A stretch of 64,000 bases of DNA from an uncultured Bacteroidales bacterium (GTDB taxonomy: Bacteria; Bacteroidota; Bacteroidia; Bacteroidales; FEN-979): contig CAJAUM010000133.1 of the NCBI GenBank assembly GCA_903945175.1, positions 123,646 through 187,645 of the forward strand, written 5' to 3'. The notes below the pieces were generated by a model. The model worked only from the letters and a program-made list of their open reading frames with translations, ran no database searches and was not told where the DNA came from. Both the position numbers and the translations under genes were made by a program. This document shows positions 53,279 to 62,876 of this stretch, one piece after another. Position 1 is the first letter of the stretch. Every line of letters begins with the position of its first letter.

Positions 53279-56208
53279 TGGATCAATATTCGCTTCAACA
53301 AAAAATCGACTCCCTGACGATGCTGATCGATGGTGAAATCTTTACCGATAAAACCCATCAGCTGCTTTACGCCACCGATGCCTCTGCCTACCGGGAAATT
53401 CCTTTGGGGGTTGCGTGTCCGAAACATGCTGCCGATATTAAAAAACTCATCGCTTTTGCCGCTGCTGAGAAGGTCCCGCTGATACCCCGGACCGCCGGAA
53501 CATCGCTGGCTGGACAGGTGGTCGGCGCCGGACTTGTAGTGGATGTTTCCCGGCACATGACGCAGATACTGGAGATAAATCCTGAGGAGCATTGGGTGCG
53601 TCTCCAGCCGGGCGTTATCCTTGATGAGCTGAATAAAACAGTTGAAGGACAAGGTCTTTTCTTCGGACCCGAGACCAGTACCTCCAGCCGTTGCATGATG
53701 GGCGGGATGGTTGGCAATAACTCATGCGGCGCCCATTCCATCCTCTATGGCAGTACACGCGATCATGTAATTTCAGTCAAAGGATTTCTGAGTGATGGTT
53801 CTGATGTGGAATTCAAGGAACTTTCGATGGATGAATTCAAGGAAAAATGTAGCGGAGATTCCCTTGAAAACAAGATTTACCGCCAGATAAACGATATCCT
53901 CACAGATCCCCGGAACCAGGAGAACATCCGCAAAGAGTACCCCGATCCGGGAATACATCGGCGTAATACGGGATATGCACTCGACCTGTTGCTCGCCAGT
54001 GAACTGTTTAACTTCAGCAAATTGATTGCCGGCAGTGAGGGCACCCTGATGTTCATGACCGAGATCAAACTTAATCTTGTACCCTTGCCCCCAAAGGAAA
54101 AGGCCCTGATCTGTGTACACTGTCATACCGTTGCCGAATCGCTGAAGGCCAACCTTGTAGCCCTGAAATACGAACCGGGGTCGGTAGAACTGATGGACAA
54201 GACCATCATGGATTGCACAAAGGACAACATCACCCAACGGCAAAATCGCTTTTTCATCGAAGGCGATCCGGGGGCCATTCTGATCATTGAATTTGCGCGA
54301 GACACACGGGATGAGATCCTTGGCATTTACGATAAACTGGTTGCAGAGCTTCAATCGGCCGGACTGGGATATCATTTCCCAATCGTCTTTCCTCCGGATG
54401 TCAAAAAGGTGTGGGATCTGCGCAAAGCCGGACTTGGAGTACTTTCCAATTATCCAGGCGACCGGAAACCGGTTCCCGTCACGGAGGATACGGCTGTAAG
54501 TCCTGCCGTATTGCCTCAGTATATTGACGAATTCAACCAGATGCTTGCCAGCCTCGGGCTTGACTGTGTTTATTATGCGCATGTCGGCTCCGGGGAATTG
54601 CACCTGCGCCCTGTGCTGAATCTCAAAGATCCTGCCGATGTTGAACTTTTTCACACCGTAGCGCTGGAGACCGCAAAACTGGTCAAGAAATTCAATGGTT
54701 CGCTGTCGGGGGAACATGGCGATGGGCGTTTACGAGGAGAATTCATCCCACTGATGCTTGGAGAGAAGAATTACAGGTTGTTTAAAGAGATCAAAGATCT
54801 CTGGGACCCCCACCATATTCTCAATCCCAACAAAATTGTGGATACACCGAAGATGAACACCAGCCTGCGCTTCGAGCCAGGCAAGCCGGTTCGTGACATC
54901 CCTACCATATTCGATTTTTCGGTCAGCCACGGAATTCTGCGGGCAACCGAACAATGCAATGGTTCGGGCGACTGCCGGAACACGGTCATCACAGGCCGCT
55001 GGATGTGCCCTTCTTATATGGCTTTGAAGGATGAACAGACCACCACCCGTGCCAGGGCCAATATTCTCAGGGAGTTCCTTACAAATTCATCGAAATCCAA
55101 TCCTTTTGACCATCAGGAGATTTATGGAATAATGGATTTATGCCTCTCCTGCAAGGCCTGCAAATCGGAATGTCCATCAAACGTGGATATTGCTAAACTG
55201 AAGGCTGAATTCCTGCAACACTGGTATGATTCCAACGGAATCCCGCTGCGGTCGAGGCTCATCGCGCATATCACCTCTGTCAATAAGCTTGGGAGCATGG
55301 TCCCTGCTTTGTTTAATTTTTTCCAGAAGAATAAATTTATCTCGGGTATTTCGAAATATGTCCTCGGTTTTGCCCGCGAACGTAACATCCCACTGCTTAA
55401 TTCAACCACCCTTCGTGTATGGGCCGCCAGAAATCTATCGTCGGGTATCTATTTACCCCTTGATACAGATCCAAAACCATTAAAAACCGTCTATTTATTT
55501 GCCGACGAATTTTTAAACTACAACGATGTGGAGATCGGCATCAAGGCCATCAGATTATTGAATGCCTTCGGTTACAAGGTTATCCTTCCTTATCATGCAG
55601 AGAGCGGCCGTACCTATCTGTCCAAAGGACTTATCAGAAAGGCAAAAAAGCTGGCCACCGAAAATATCCTGAAGTTAAAAGATCTGATCACCGGAGAGAC
55701 TCCGCTGATCGGCATTGAACCCTCTGCCATTCTTACCTTTCGCGATGAATATCCCGAATTGGTGGATGCACCGCTCAGGGCTGCAGCCGTGAGGCTTGCG
55801 GAGAATGCACTGATGTTTGATGAATTCATCGTCAGGGAGCTGAAAACAAAGGATCTCAGACCCCTGTTTACCAGTGAAAGCAAGGAGATAAAGTTACATG
55901 GACACTGTCATCAGAAAGCACTTGCATCGATTGAACCGACAAAAAAAATGCTGTCGATACCCTTAAATTTCAAGGTAGAGGAGATCAAATCAGGATGCTG
56001 CGGAATGGCCGGATCATTCGGGTATGAAAAGGAACACTATGCCCTCTCAATGAAAGTTGGTGAACTCGTCTTGTTTCCTGAAATCAGAAAAAGTGCACCG
56101 GAGGTGATCATTGCGGCTCCGGGAACTTCATGCCGGCATCAGATACACGACGGCACTGGGCGGCACGCTTACCATCCGATTGAAGTCCTGTACGATGCGT
56201 TACTTTAA
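53278..56208 (+). CDS. FAD-linked 2-hydroxyacid dehydrogenase with Fe-S and CCG domains (YdiJ-like)
   Basis: Fusion of a GlcD-type FAD-binding oxidase (AGTSLAGQVVGAGLVVD; MVGNNSCGAHS; FAD-oxidase C-terminal HVGSGELHLRPV and SLSGEHGDGRLRG) with a GlpC-type Fe-S domain (CLSCKACKSECPSN) and CCG-domain cysteines (HCHQKAL; CCGMAGSFGYEK). YdiJ-type enzymes oxidise D-2-hydroxyglutarate to 2-oxoglutarate, passing electrons to the quinone pool. Its place after a DUF1338 enzyme fits that substrate. D-lactate or glycolate oxidation is an alternative. 976 residues is normal for the fused form. One-base overlap with the upstream lipoprotein gene. Confidence 0.88.
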   Translation: MDQYSLQQKIDSLTMLIDGEIFTDKTHQLLYATDASAYREIPLGVACPKHAADIKKLIAFAAAEKVPLIPRTAGTSLAGQVVGAGLVVDVSRHMTQILEINPEEHWVRLQPGVILDELNKTVEGQGLFFGPETSTSSRCMMGGMVGNNSCGAHSILYGSTRDHVISVKGFLSDGSDVEFKELSMDEFKEKCSGDSLENKIYRQINDILTDPRNQENIRKEYPDPGIHRRNTGYALDLLLASELFNFSKLIAGSEGTLMFMTEIKLNLVPLPPKEKALICVHCHTVAESLKANLVALKYEPGSVELMDKTIMDCTKDNITQRQNRFFIEGDPGAILIIEFARDTRDEILGIYDKLVAELQSAGLGYHFPIVFPPDVKKVWDLRKAGLGVLSNYPGDRKPVPVTEDTAVSPAVLPQYIDEFNQMLASLGLDCVYYAHVGSGELHLRPVLNLKDPADVELFHTVALETAKLVKKFNGSLSGEHGDGRLRGEFIPLMLGEKNYRLFKEIKDLWDPHHILNPNKIVDTPKMNTSLRFEPGKPVRDIPTIFDFSVSHGILRATEQCNGSGDCRNTVITGRWMCPSYMALKDEQTTTRARANILREFLTNSSKSNPFDHQEIYGIMDLCLSCKACKSECPSNVDIAKLKAEFLQHWYDSNGIPLRSRLIAHITSVNKLGSMVPALFNFFQKNKFISGISKYVLGFARERNIPLLNSTTLRVWAARNLSSGIYLPLDTDPKPLKTVYLFADEFLNYNDVEIGIKAIRLLNAFGYKVILPYHAESGRTYLSKGLIRKAKKLATENILKLKDLITGETPLIGIEPSAILTFRDEYPELVDAPLRAAAVRLAENALMFDEFIVRELKTKDLRPLFTSESKEIKLHGHCHQKALASIEPTKKMLSIPLNFKVEEIKSGCCGMAGSFGYEKEHYALSMKVGELVLFPEIRKSAPEVIIAAPGTSCRHQIHDGTGRHAYHPIEVLYDALL

Positions 56209-56213
56209 CCGGT

Positions 56214-58310
56214 TTATTTCAGCCCCCGGTTTTCAAGCAGCGCGTCTATCTTCGGTTCTTGTCCCCTGAAATCGATATACATCTCCATGGCATCCTTTGA
56301 TCCGCCTTTTTCAAGGATACAGCTCCTGAACTTTGATGCAGTGTTTTTATCAAAGATATTTCCTGTCTCCATGAAGGCCTGGAATGCATCCGCATCAAGG
56401 ACTTCTGCCCATATGTAACTATAATATCCGGCAGTATACCCACCTGTCATGGTATGCTGAAAATAGGTGGAGCGGTACCTTGGAGGAATTTGAGGAATCA
56501 ACCCGATGCGGTTCATGGAGGCCGATTCGAACTTCAGCACCTCAAAACCACTCAGATCCCTGGTGGTATGGTAATCCATATCAAGAATGCATGCAGCAAG
56601 GTATTCAGTCGTTTTGAATCCCTGTCCGTATTTACCGCTTTTCACGATTTTATCAACCAACTCCTGGGGAATGACCTTCCCGGTAGCCCAATGCCTGGCA
56701 TAGACCTTCATCACCTCGGGTTCAAATGTCCAATGCTCCATGATCTGGGATGGCAACTCTACAAAATCACGCGGAACATTTGAGATACCGCTGTATTTTG
56801 CATTTTTCAGCAATCCGTTGAGCGCATGACCAAATTCATGAAAAAATGTTTCAGCCTCATCCGGAGTCAGCAATGCAGGCTTGTCAGTGGTAGGTGCGGA
56901 GAAATTGCAAACGATGGTCATGACCGGCGCAACGCGCTTTCCGTTATCGTATGATTGAGGGCGGTAACTTCCACACCATGCTCCTCCCCGCTTGCTTGCG
57001 CGCGGATGAAAATCGAGATAAAGTACACCCAAATGTTTCCCATCAGCCTCTCTACACTCGTACAGCGTTACATCCTGGAAATATTTCGGGGCATTCTTCA
57101 CTTCAGTGAAGGTGATTCCGTAAAGTTTATTTGCAACATAAAAGATCCCATCGCGCACATTCTCCAGTTTGAAATAGGGTTTTAACATCTCTTCATCCAG
57201 GTCAAAACGCTGTTTCATCACCTTTTCATTGTAATAGCGCCAGTCCCACGCTTCAAGCTGAAACGCGCCGCCATCCTTTACAATAAATTGCTGCATATCA
57301 GACTCCTCTTCCTTTGCCTTTGCAAGGGCCGGAACCCAGACTTGTTCAAGCATCTTATAAACATTTTCAGGCTTTTTGGCCATGCGGTCATCCAGGGCAA
57401 AATCGGCCCATGTGGCAAAACCCATCAATTGGGCCTTTTCAAGGCGCAATGGGATCAGCTTCGCAATAACAGGCTTATTGTCCTTGTCATTGTTGTTGTT
57501 TCCCCGATTGATGTAAGCGCTGAATATCTGCTCCCGTAAAATCCGGCTGTCAGCAAATTGCAGGAAAGGCATAACACTGGGGTTCTGCAAGGTAATCACC
57601 CATTTCCCTTTTGTTGCTGAATCAGCATTCCCAGCTTCGGCAGCGGATGAAATCGCACCCTGGGGCAAGCCTGACAGATCCTGCTGCTTTTCAATAACCA
57701 GTTTAAATGCATTGGTTTCAGCCAGCAGATTTTGTCCGAAGTTCAACTGAAGTAAACTGATCTGCTTGTTCAATTCACGCAGTTTTTCCTGTTGGGCCGG
57801 TTCAAGGTTGGCACCTCCCCTTACGAACCCTTTGTAGGTCTCCTCCAGGAGCCTCAGCTGATCCGGGTCAAGCTTGAGTTTGTCCCTCTTATCATAAATC
57901 GACTTGATCTTTTTAAACAACCCCGGATTGAGGTTAATGTCATCGGAGTGCTTGGTCATCAGCGGAGACAATTGTCTGGCAATATCCTGCATCTCCTTGT
58001 TGGTGTTGGCTCCGTTCAACGCATAAAACACAGCGCTAACCTTGTCAAGCAATTTACCGCTTTTATCAAGAACAACCAGGGTGTTTTCAAAAGTGGGGGC
58101 ATCCTGATTTTTGACAATCGCCTCTATTTCAGTTTGATGCTGCTTCATTCCCTCCAGGAATGCAGGCATATAATGCTCATTTTTAATTTGTTCAAAAGGA
58201 GGCACCTGAAAAGGTGTTTTCCAATCTTCGAAAAAGGGGTTTGTCCCCTGTCCGATCACTGATCCGATAAATAATCCCATTGCGGCGAATAAGATAAATG
58301 TACGATTCAT
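56214..58310 (-). CDS. dcp: M3 family peptidyl-dipeptidase (Dcp-like), exported
   Basis: Zinc peptidase that removes C-terminal dipeptides from peptides. Zinc motif FFHEFGHALNGLL (HExxH variant HEFGH), the conserved GVLYLDFHPRASKRGGAW and the C-terminal GGYTAGYYSYIWAEVLDADAF are complete. The ATG at 58310 starts a signal peptide (ILFAAMGLFIGSVIG); the frame is open up to 58388. About 698 residues, normal for the periplasmic group. Confidence 0.9.
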   Translation of the reverse strand: MNRTFILFAAMGLFIGSVIGQGTNPFFEDWKTPFQVPPFEQIKNEHYMPAFLEGMKQHQTEIEAIVKNQDAPTFENTLVVLDKSGKLLDKVSAVFYALNGANTNKEMQDIARQLSPLMTKHSDDINLNPGLFKKIKSIYDKRDKLKLDPDQLRLLEETYKGFVRGGANLEPAQQEKLRELNKQISLLQLNFGQNLLAETNAFKLVIEKQQDLSGLPQGAISSAAEAGNADSATKGKWVITLQNPSVMPFLQFADSRILREQIFSAYINRGNNNNDKDNKPVIAKLIPLRLEKAQLMGFATWADFALDDRMAKKPENVYKMLEQVWVPALAKAKEEESDMQQFIVKDGGAFQLEAWDWRYYNEKVMKQRFDLDEEMLKPYFKLENVRDGIFYVANKLYGITFTEVKNAPKYFQDVTLYECREADGKHLGVLYLDFHPRASKRGGAWCGSYRPQSYDNGKRVAPVMTIVCNFSAPTTDKPALLTPDEAETFFHEFGHALNGLLKNAKYSGISNVPRDFVELPSQIMEHWTFEPEVMKVYARHWATGKVIPQELVDKIVKSGKYGQGFKTTEYLAACILDMDYHTTRDLSGFEVLKFESASMNRIGLIPQIPPRYRSTYFQHTMTGGYTAGYYSYIWAEVLDADAFQAFMETGNIFDKNTASKFRSCILEKGGSKDAMEMYIDFRGQEPKIDALLENRGLK

Positions 58311-58395
58311 AAATTTGAAGTTAAGTTGAGGATGATAAAGGTAGAAAAGTTTTAGGTAACAGGGTAACAGGGTTGAAAAAATCGTCATTCGTCAT

Positions 58396-59184
58396 TTAAA
58401 TGGCCAACACCGCTCCCTCTTCGGCTGCATAGGTTTCAGGAAATACCGACCGGGCTTCTGCAAGCAAAGGACCAATATCCTCATAGCGGGCAGAAAAGTG
58501 TCCGATGAGCAGTTTTTTCACCTGTGCCTTGCTCGCAATGGTTGCCGCTTCGATGGCGGTGGCATGCAGCTTCTCCCTGGCAACAATCGCCTTATCCTGC
58601 ATGAAGGTGGCTTCATGATAAAGCAGGTCAACGCCGGTGATGAAGGGAATGATCTCTTCAGAATAACCTGTATCGCTGCAATAGGCATAGGAGCGTGCAA
58701 CCGGCACCTTTCGGGGTGGGTTTTTCTCACGGAACACGAAGCCGCAGGTGGGAATTCTGTGATTCAGCGGAAAGCTGTGAACAGAGATCCTTTCTTCCTC
58801 GCAGACCAGAGCGGGTTGATCCATTTGCAGGGAGTGAAAAATCAGGGGATAGATAAGCCGGGTTTCCGAGGCCTCCATCTGGATATCTAAGATGGGCTGG
58901 AGCGCTGCAGGGGCATAAAGATGGAGTTCCTCCTTTCGGCCAAGCAAATGCATGGAATGGAGCAGTCCGATCAGTCCAAAAAAATGATCACCGTGCAGGT
59001 GGCTGATGAAAATGCGCTTTATCCTCTGGAAGGATATATGGTATCTGCGCAACTGGAACTGGGTTCCCTCCCCGCAGTCAATTAAAAAGAAGCGCTCATT
59101 TGCATTGAGCAAATGAGCGCTTAGGTTTCTGTTGTTAGCCGGGATGGCAGCATTGCTTCCCAGGACAGTCAACGAGAAGGTCAT
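58396..59184 (-). CDS. rnz: ribonuclease Z (shortened)
   Basis: Metallo-beta-lactamase nuclease that trims tRNA 3' ends. The start LTVLGSNAAIPANNR, the DCGEGTQFQLRRY segment, the metal motif ISHLHGDHFFG, AYCSDTGYSE, HEATF and IGHFSARYED are all intact. At 262 residues it is about 40 residues shorter than typical RNase Z (about 304 in Bacteroides); the missing piece lies between the GFVFREKN and ARSYAYCSDT segments. Downstream of rpsA with a six-base gap. Confidence 0.88.
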   Translation of the reverse strand: MTFSLTVLGSNAAIPANNRNLSAHLLNANERFFLIDCGEGTQFQLRRYHISFQRIKRIFISHLHGDHFFGLIGLLHSMHLLGRKEELHLYAPAALQPILDIQMEASETRLIYPLIFHSLQMDQPALVCEEERISVHSFPLNHRIPTCGFVFREKNPPRKVPVARSYAYCSDTGYSEEIIPFITGVDLLYHEATFMQDKAIVAREKLHATAIEAATIASKAQVKKLLIGHFSARYEDIGPLLAEARSVFPETYAAEEGAVLAI

Positions 59185-59190
59185 GACAGA

Positions 59191-61362
59191 TTATTCAGCC
59201 TTCGGTTCTTCTTCGGTTGGCTCAACTTCGGCAGCTGGTTCCTGTTTTGCCGGTTTGGTATCGCGGGCCAGATTTTCGGCCTTAACCATATCAGCTTTCA
59301 GGTTAGCCAGGGATTCGATATCGCCAAGGGTTGTCTTCTCAAGGTTATCCTTGAGTTTCTTAACCGCTTTCTTGGTATCGCTTTCCTTTTTCTGACCGAC
59401 TTTGGCCTCCTTGTTCTTCTCAGCATACTGAGCATCCTGGTGGATTTTGCTGTGCGAGAGGATGATTTTCTTATTCTCCTTTGAGAATTCAATCACCTTG
59501 AAGTCCATTGCTTCTTCCTCTTTCGCCTGGGTGTTATCCTCCTTGCCAAGATGACGGAGCGGGGCAAACCCTTCAACGCCGTATGGTAAAGCAACGATGG
59601 CGCCTTTGTCGCTCAAACTGACAATGGTTCCAACATGAACAGATCCCACAGCAAACACATTCTCGAACACATCCCACGGATTTTCTTCGAGTTGCTTGTG
59701 TCCAAGGCTGAGACGACGGTTGTCCACATCCACATCAAGTACCATCACCTCAATGCTTTCACCAATCTTGGTAAATTCGGCAGGATGCTTGATTTTTTTC
59801 GACCAGCTCAGGTCGGAGATATGAATAAGCCCGTCGACACCCTCTTCCAGTTCGACGAAAATGCCGAAATTGGTAAAGTTGCGAACGGTGGCCGTATGTT
59901 TTGATTTGAGCGGATATTTTTCCTTTATATTGGCCCATGGATCAGGAATGAGTTGCTTGATGCCCATCGACATTTTGCGTTCTTCGCGATCGAGTGTGAG
60001 GATAACTGCTTCCACCTCCTGACCAACCTTGAGGAAATCGTGGGCGGTACGCAGGTGCTGTGACCAGGACATTTCGGAAACGTGGATCAGGCCTTCGACT
60101 CCCGTTGTAATTTCAACGAATGCGCCATAATCGGCAATCACCACCACTTTACCTTTAACCTTGTCTCCGATTTTCAACTCCTGATTCAGGGAATCCCATG
60201 GATGCGGGGTAAGCTGTTTGAGACCAAGGGCGATACGCTTCTTGTTTTCATCGAAATCGAGAATAACCACCTTGATTTTCTGATCGAGTTTGACGATCTC
60301 TTCAGGATGGTTGATACGGCCCCAGCTGAGGTCGGTAATGTGAATGAGACCATCCACGCCACCGAGGTCAACAAATACACCATAGCTGGTGATGTTCTTG
60401 ACGGTACCTTCAAGAATCTGACCTTTTTCAAGTCTCTTGATGATTTCTGCCTTCTGCGCTTCGAGTTCATCTTCAATCAAAGCCTTGTGCGAAACAACCA
60501 CATTCTTGTATTCGTGGTTGATCTTCACAACCTTGAATTCCATCACTTTATCAACATACACATCGTAATCGCGGATGGGTTTCACATCGATCTGTGATCC
60601 CGGGAGGAACGCCTCGATACCAAAGATATCGACGATCAAACCGCCTTTGGTGCGTGATTTCACATAACCCTTGATAATCTCCTGTTTTTCGTATGCATCG
60701 TTGATGCGTTCCCATGATTTCAGGATCCGTGCCTTTTTGTGCGACAGCAACAACTGACCGCTGGTATCTTCCTGATTTTCAATATAAACTTCAACTTTAT
60801 CCCCGATCTTGAGTTCGGGATTGTAACGGAATTCGTTCATCTGAATCACACCATCGCTTTTGAAGCCGATGTTCACAATCACTTCGCGGTTGGTCATGGT
60901 GACTACCGTACCCTCGATCACTTCATGATCCTGGATGGCGCGCAGGGTTTGGTCATACGTCTCTTCCAGCTTTTTGCGTTCATCACTGGAATAGATTTCA
61001 TGTTTCTTTCCAATGGCATCCCAGTCAAAATCGGCCAGTGATACAGGGGCAACAGGTGTTCTTCTGCTCTTTTTTTCCGGTGTTGCTGCTACAGGTTCCG
61101 CAACAGTTTCTGCAACGGGTTCGGCAACAGCTTCGGTAACAATTTCTACTACAGGTTCTGAAACAACTTCAGCAACAGGTTCTGCAACAATCTCTGCAAC
61201 AGGTTCTGCAACAATCTCTGCAACAGGTTCTGCAACAATCTCTGCAACAGTCTCTGCAACAACCTCTTCCACCTGGGCGGCTTCGGTTTCGGTGTTTACA
61301 ATGTGTTCAACAATGGGTTCAGCATTCTGCTCCACGTTTTCATTCGTTTCTTCAGGAGTCAT
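59191..61362 (-). CDS. rpsA: 30S ribosomal protein S1 with a repetitive N-terminal extension
   Basis: RNA-binding protein with at least five to six S1/OB repeats (for example GTVKNITSYGVFVDLGGVDG, VSEMSWSQHLR, ISDLSWSKKIKHPAEF). An N-terminal extension of about 100 residues consists of Val/Ala/Glu/Pro repeats (EIVAEPVA) encoded by 24-base tandem repeats. The C-terminus is a charged tail (QEPAAEVEPTEEEPKAE). S1 helps start translation on mRNAs with weak Shine-Dalgarno sites, in keeping with the phylum. It begins 116 bases after a -7 element on the same strand. Confidence 0.93.
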   Translation of the reverse strand: MTPEETNENVEQNAEPIVEHIVNTETEAAQVEEVVAETVAEIVAEPVAEIVAEPVAEIVAEPVAEVVSEPVVEIVTEAVAEPVAETVAEPVAATPEKKSRRTPVAPVSLADFDWDAIGKKHEIYSSDERKKLEETYDQTLRAIQDHEVIEGTVVTMTNREVIVNIGFKSDGVIQMNEFRYNPELKIGDKVEVYIENQEDTSGQLLLSHKKARILKSWERINDAYEKQEIIKGYVKSRTKGGLIVDIFGIEAFLPGSQIDVKPIRDYDVYVDKVMEFKVVKINHEYKNVVVSHKALIEDELEAQKAEIIKRLEKGQILEGTVKNITSYGVFVDLGGVDGLIHITDLSWGRINHPEEIVKLDQKIKVVILDFDENKKRIALGLKQLTPHPWDSLNQELKIGDKVKGKVVVIADYGAFVEITTGVEGLIHVSEMSWSQHLRTAHDFLKVGQEVEAVILTLDREERKMSMGIKQLIPDPWANIKEKYPLKSKHTATVRNFTNFGIFVELEEGVDGLIHISDLSWSKKIKHPAEFTKIGESIEVMVLDVDVDNRRLSLGHKQLEENPWDVFENVFAVGSVHVGTIVSLSDKGAIVALPYGVEGFAPLRHLGKEDNTQAKEEEAMDFKVIEFSKENKKIILSHSKIHQDAQYAEKNKEAKVGQKKESDTKKAVKKLKDNLEKTTLGDIESLANLKADMVKAENLARDTKPAKQEPAAEVEPTEEEPKAE
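61177..61248 (+). repeat. 24-base tandem repeat in rpsA
   Basis: Three identical copies of a 24-base unit beginning AGGTTCTGCAACAATC, with degenerate copies on both sides. They encode the EIVAEPVA repeat in the S1 leader. Confidence 0.85.
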
Positions 61363-61477
61363 TCAATTTTGCTTTGTGGCGGTGCGAGCGCACCAACCGG
61401 GTTTAACAATACATTTAATTTCAGGGAATTAGCATAAAGAACAGCTTTCATTTTCCACCCTGTTGAAAATGGGGGTG

Positions 61478-61485
61478 CAAAGATA
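61478..61485 (-). promoter_or_regulatory. -7 element for rpsA
   Basis: Minus-strand TATCTTTG matches TAnnTTTG. Confidence 0.55.
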
Positions 61486-61561
61486 GGAAGAAACATTTGA
61501 AAATCAAAGCATGATATGAGTTACACAGTTTACCTTTTGCCCTTTTTCCTGATTAAGCAGT

Positions 61562-62686
61562 ATGAAAAAGGATGTTGGGGTAAGCACAGATTTGGTGAAA
61601 GGGTCTCCCTCTGTATGTCTATACTTCAGGTTTGACAGGTTTCTAGCCGGTCAGCTGGCGAAGCTACAGGGTGGACACTGGCATTCCGGATTGCGCTGCT
61701 GGGTGGTTCCCGGCACCAAAGAGAACAAGGAGGCCTTGAAGCTTCTTTTTGGTCGATTGCCGGAATACCATGTTTACCCTGTTACGGAACGCAAAACCGG
61801 CGGTGTCGGCCGAAGTTCCTGGTCGGGGAACTTACCACCGCTTGATGCTGTTGACAAAGAACTGATGGTACAGTTCCGGAACTGGTTATTGTTTAGGAGG
61901 TACAGTCATTCAACCGTGCGAACCTATTCCGAGATGGTCACAGTGTTTTTGCGGTTCATCAAGCCGCAGTGTGCCACTGATCTGTTGGGCAACGGTATCC
62001 AGCGATTTACCAATGAATTTATCATACCCAGGCAGTTAAGCTACTCCTATCAGAACCAGCTCGTGAATGCCGTACAACTTTTTTACCGGGAGATGCTGAA
62101 TCAGCAAGTGGAGAAGGGGCAGTTGCAGCGGCCGCGGCCGGTGTACAAGCTACCCAATGTACTGAGCAAGCCGGAGGTGAAAAAGATTCTCGGGGTACTG
62201 AGGAACGTCAAACACCGGGCCATGCTGAGCACTGTATATGGATGCGGGTTGCGCAGGGGAGAATTGTTGAACCTTCGGCCGGCCGACATAGATAGTGAGC
62301 GGGGGATTTTGGTGATTCGCAGCGGGAAGGGGAACAAGGACAGGGTGGTGCCGATTTCCATGAAGAACATTGAGTTATTGCGTGAGTATTATAAACTTTA
62401 CCGGCCACGGACCTGGTTGTTTGAAGGGGTTGTGACCGGGGAGCGTTATGATGAGCGGAGTTTACAGCAGGTATTAAAAAAGGCAGTTCGTTTGGCTAAT
62501 ATTAAAAAACCAGTAACTTTACACTGGTTAAGGCACAGTTATGCGACACATTTACACGAATCGGGGGTTGACATTCGTTACATCCAGGAGATTCTGGGAC
62601 ACCGCAGTACGAAAACGACTGAAATTTACACCCATGTCAGTACACGAAGCATTCAGCATATCCGCAGTCCGCTCGATGATTTATGA
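61562..62686 (+). CDS. tyrosine recombinase with integron-integrase-like C-terminus
   Basis: Site-specific integrase. Catalytic Arg in YGCGLRRGELLNLR, box II HWLRHSYATHLHESG, LGHRSTKTTEIYTHV with the nucleophile Tyr, and the terminal IRSPLDDL. This RSPLD ending is shared with IntI integron integrases, but the extra insertion of IntI between the two catalytic boxes is not obvious. An N-terminal arm-like region of about 90 residues (GQLAKLQGGHWHSGLRCW) precedes a SAM-like core-binding domain (FRNWLLFRRYSHSTVRTYSE). It is followed by a region with a long inverted repeat and an AT-rich hydrolase gene, as for a cassette platform. Confidence 0.85.
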   Translation: MKKDVGVSTDLVKGSPSVCLYFRFDRFLAGQLAKLQGGHWHSGLRCWVVPGTKENKEALKLLFGRLPEYHVYPVTERKTGGVGRSSWSGNLPPLDAVDKELMVQFRNWLLFRRYSHSTVRTYSEMVTVFLRFIKPQCATDLLGNGIQRFTNEFIIPRQLSYSYQNQLVNAVQLFYREMLNQQVEKGQLQRPRPVYKLPNVLSKPEVKKILGVLRNVKHRAMLSTVYGCGLRRGELLNLRPADIDSERGILVIRSGKGNKDRVVPISMKNIELLREYYKLYRPRTWLFEGVVTGERYDERSLQQVLKKAVRLANIKKPVTLHWLRHSYATHLHESGVDIRYIQEILGHRSTKTTEIYTHVSTRSIQHIRSPLDDL

Positions 62687-62722
62687 ACCGGCCATCACCA
62701 TGCGCCTCCAAATAGCAAAATA

Positions 62723-62796
62723 TATAACACGCTACATCCCCTCCCCTATACACCTTTCCAGAGACGCTCAGCAGCACTTCTCCGACAGGTGTTATA
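62723..62796 (+). repeat. inverted repeat downstream of the recombinase (possible recombination site)
   Basis: TATAACAC (62723-62730) pairs with GTGTTATA (62789-62796), 58 bases apart, and is followed by GTTAGCGG at 62802-62809. The layout recalls attC sites of integrons, but inner complementarity is weak, so this is tentative. Confidence 0.3.
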
Positions 62797-62876
62797 AGTG
62801 AGTTAGCGGTCATGCTTAAACAGTAGCGATCTAACATGAAAGAAAATTAAATAAATAACGATTAAAAGTAAATGAC

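Noticed and set aside
62723..62796. Definite attC site
   Set aside because: Only the outer arms pair; the expected inner L boxes and extra-helical bases are not evident, so it is listed only as a tentative inverted repeat.
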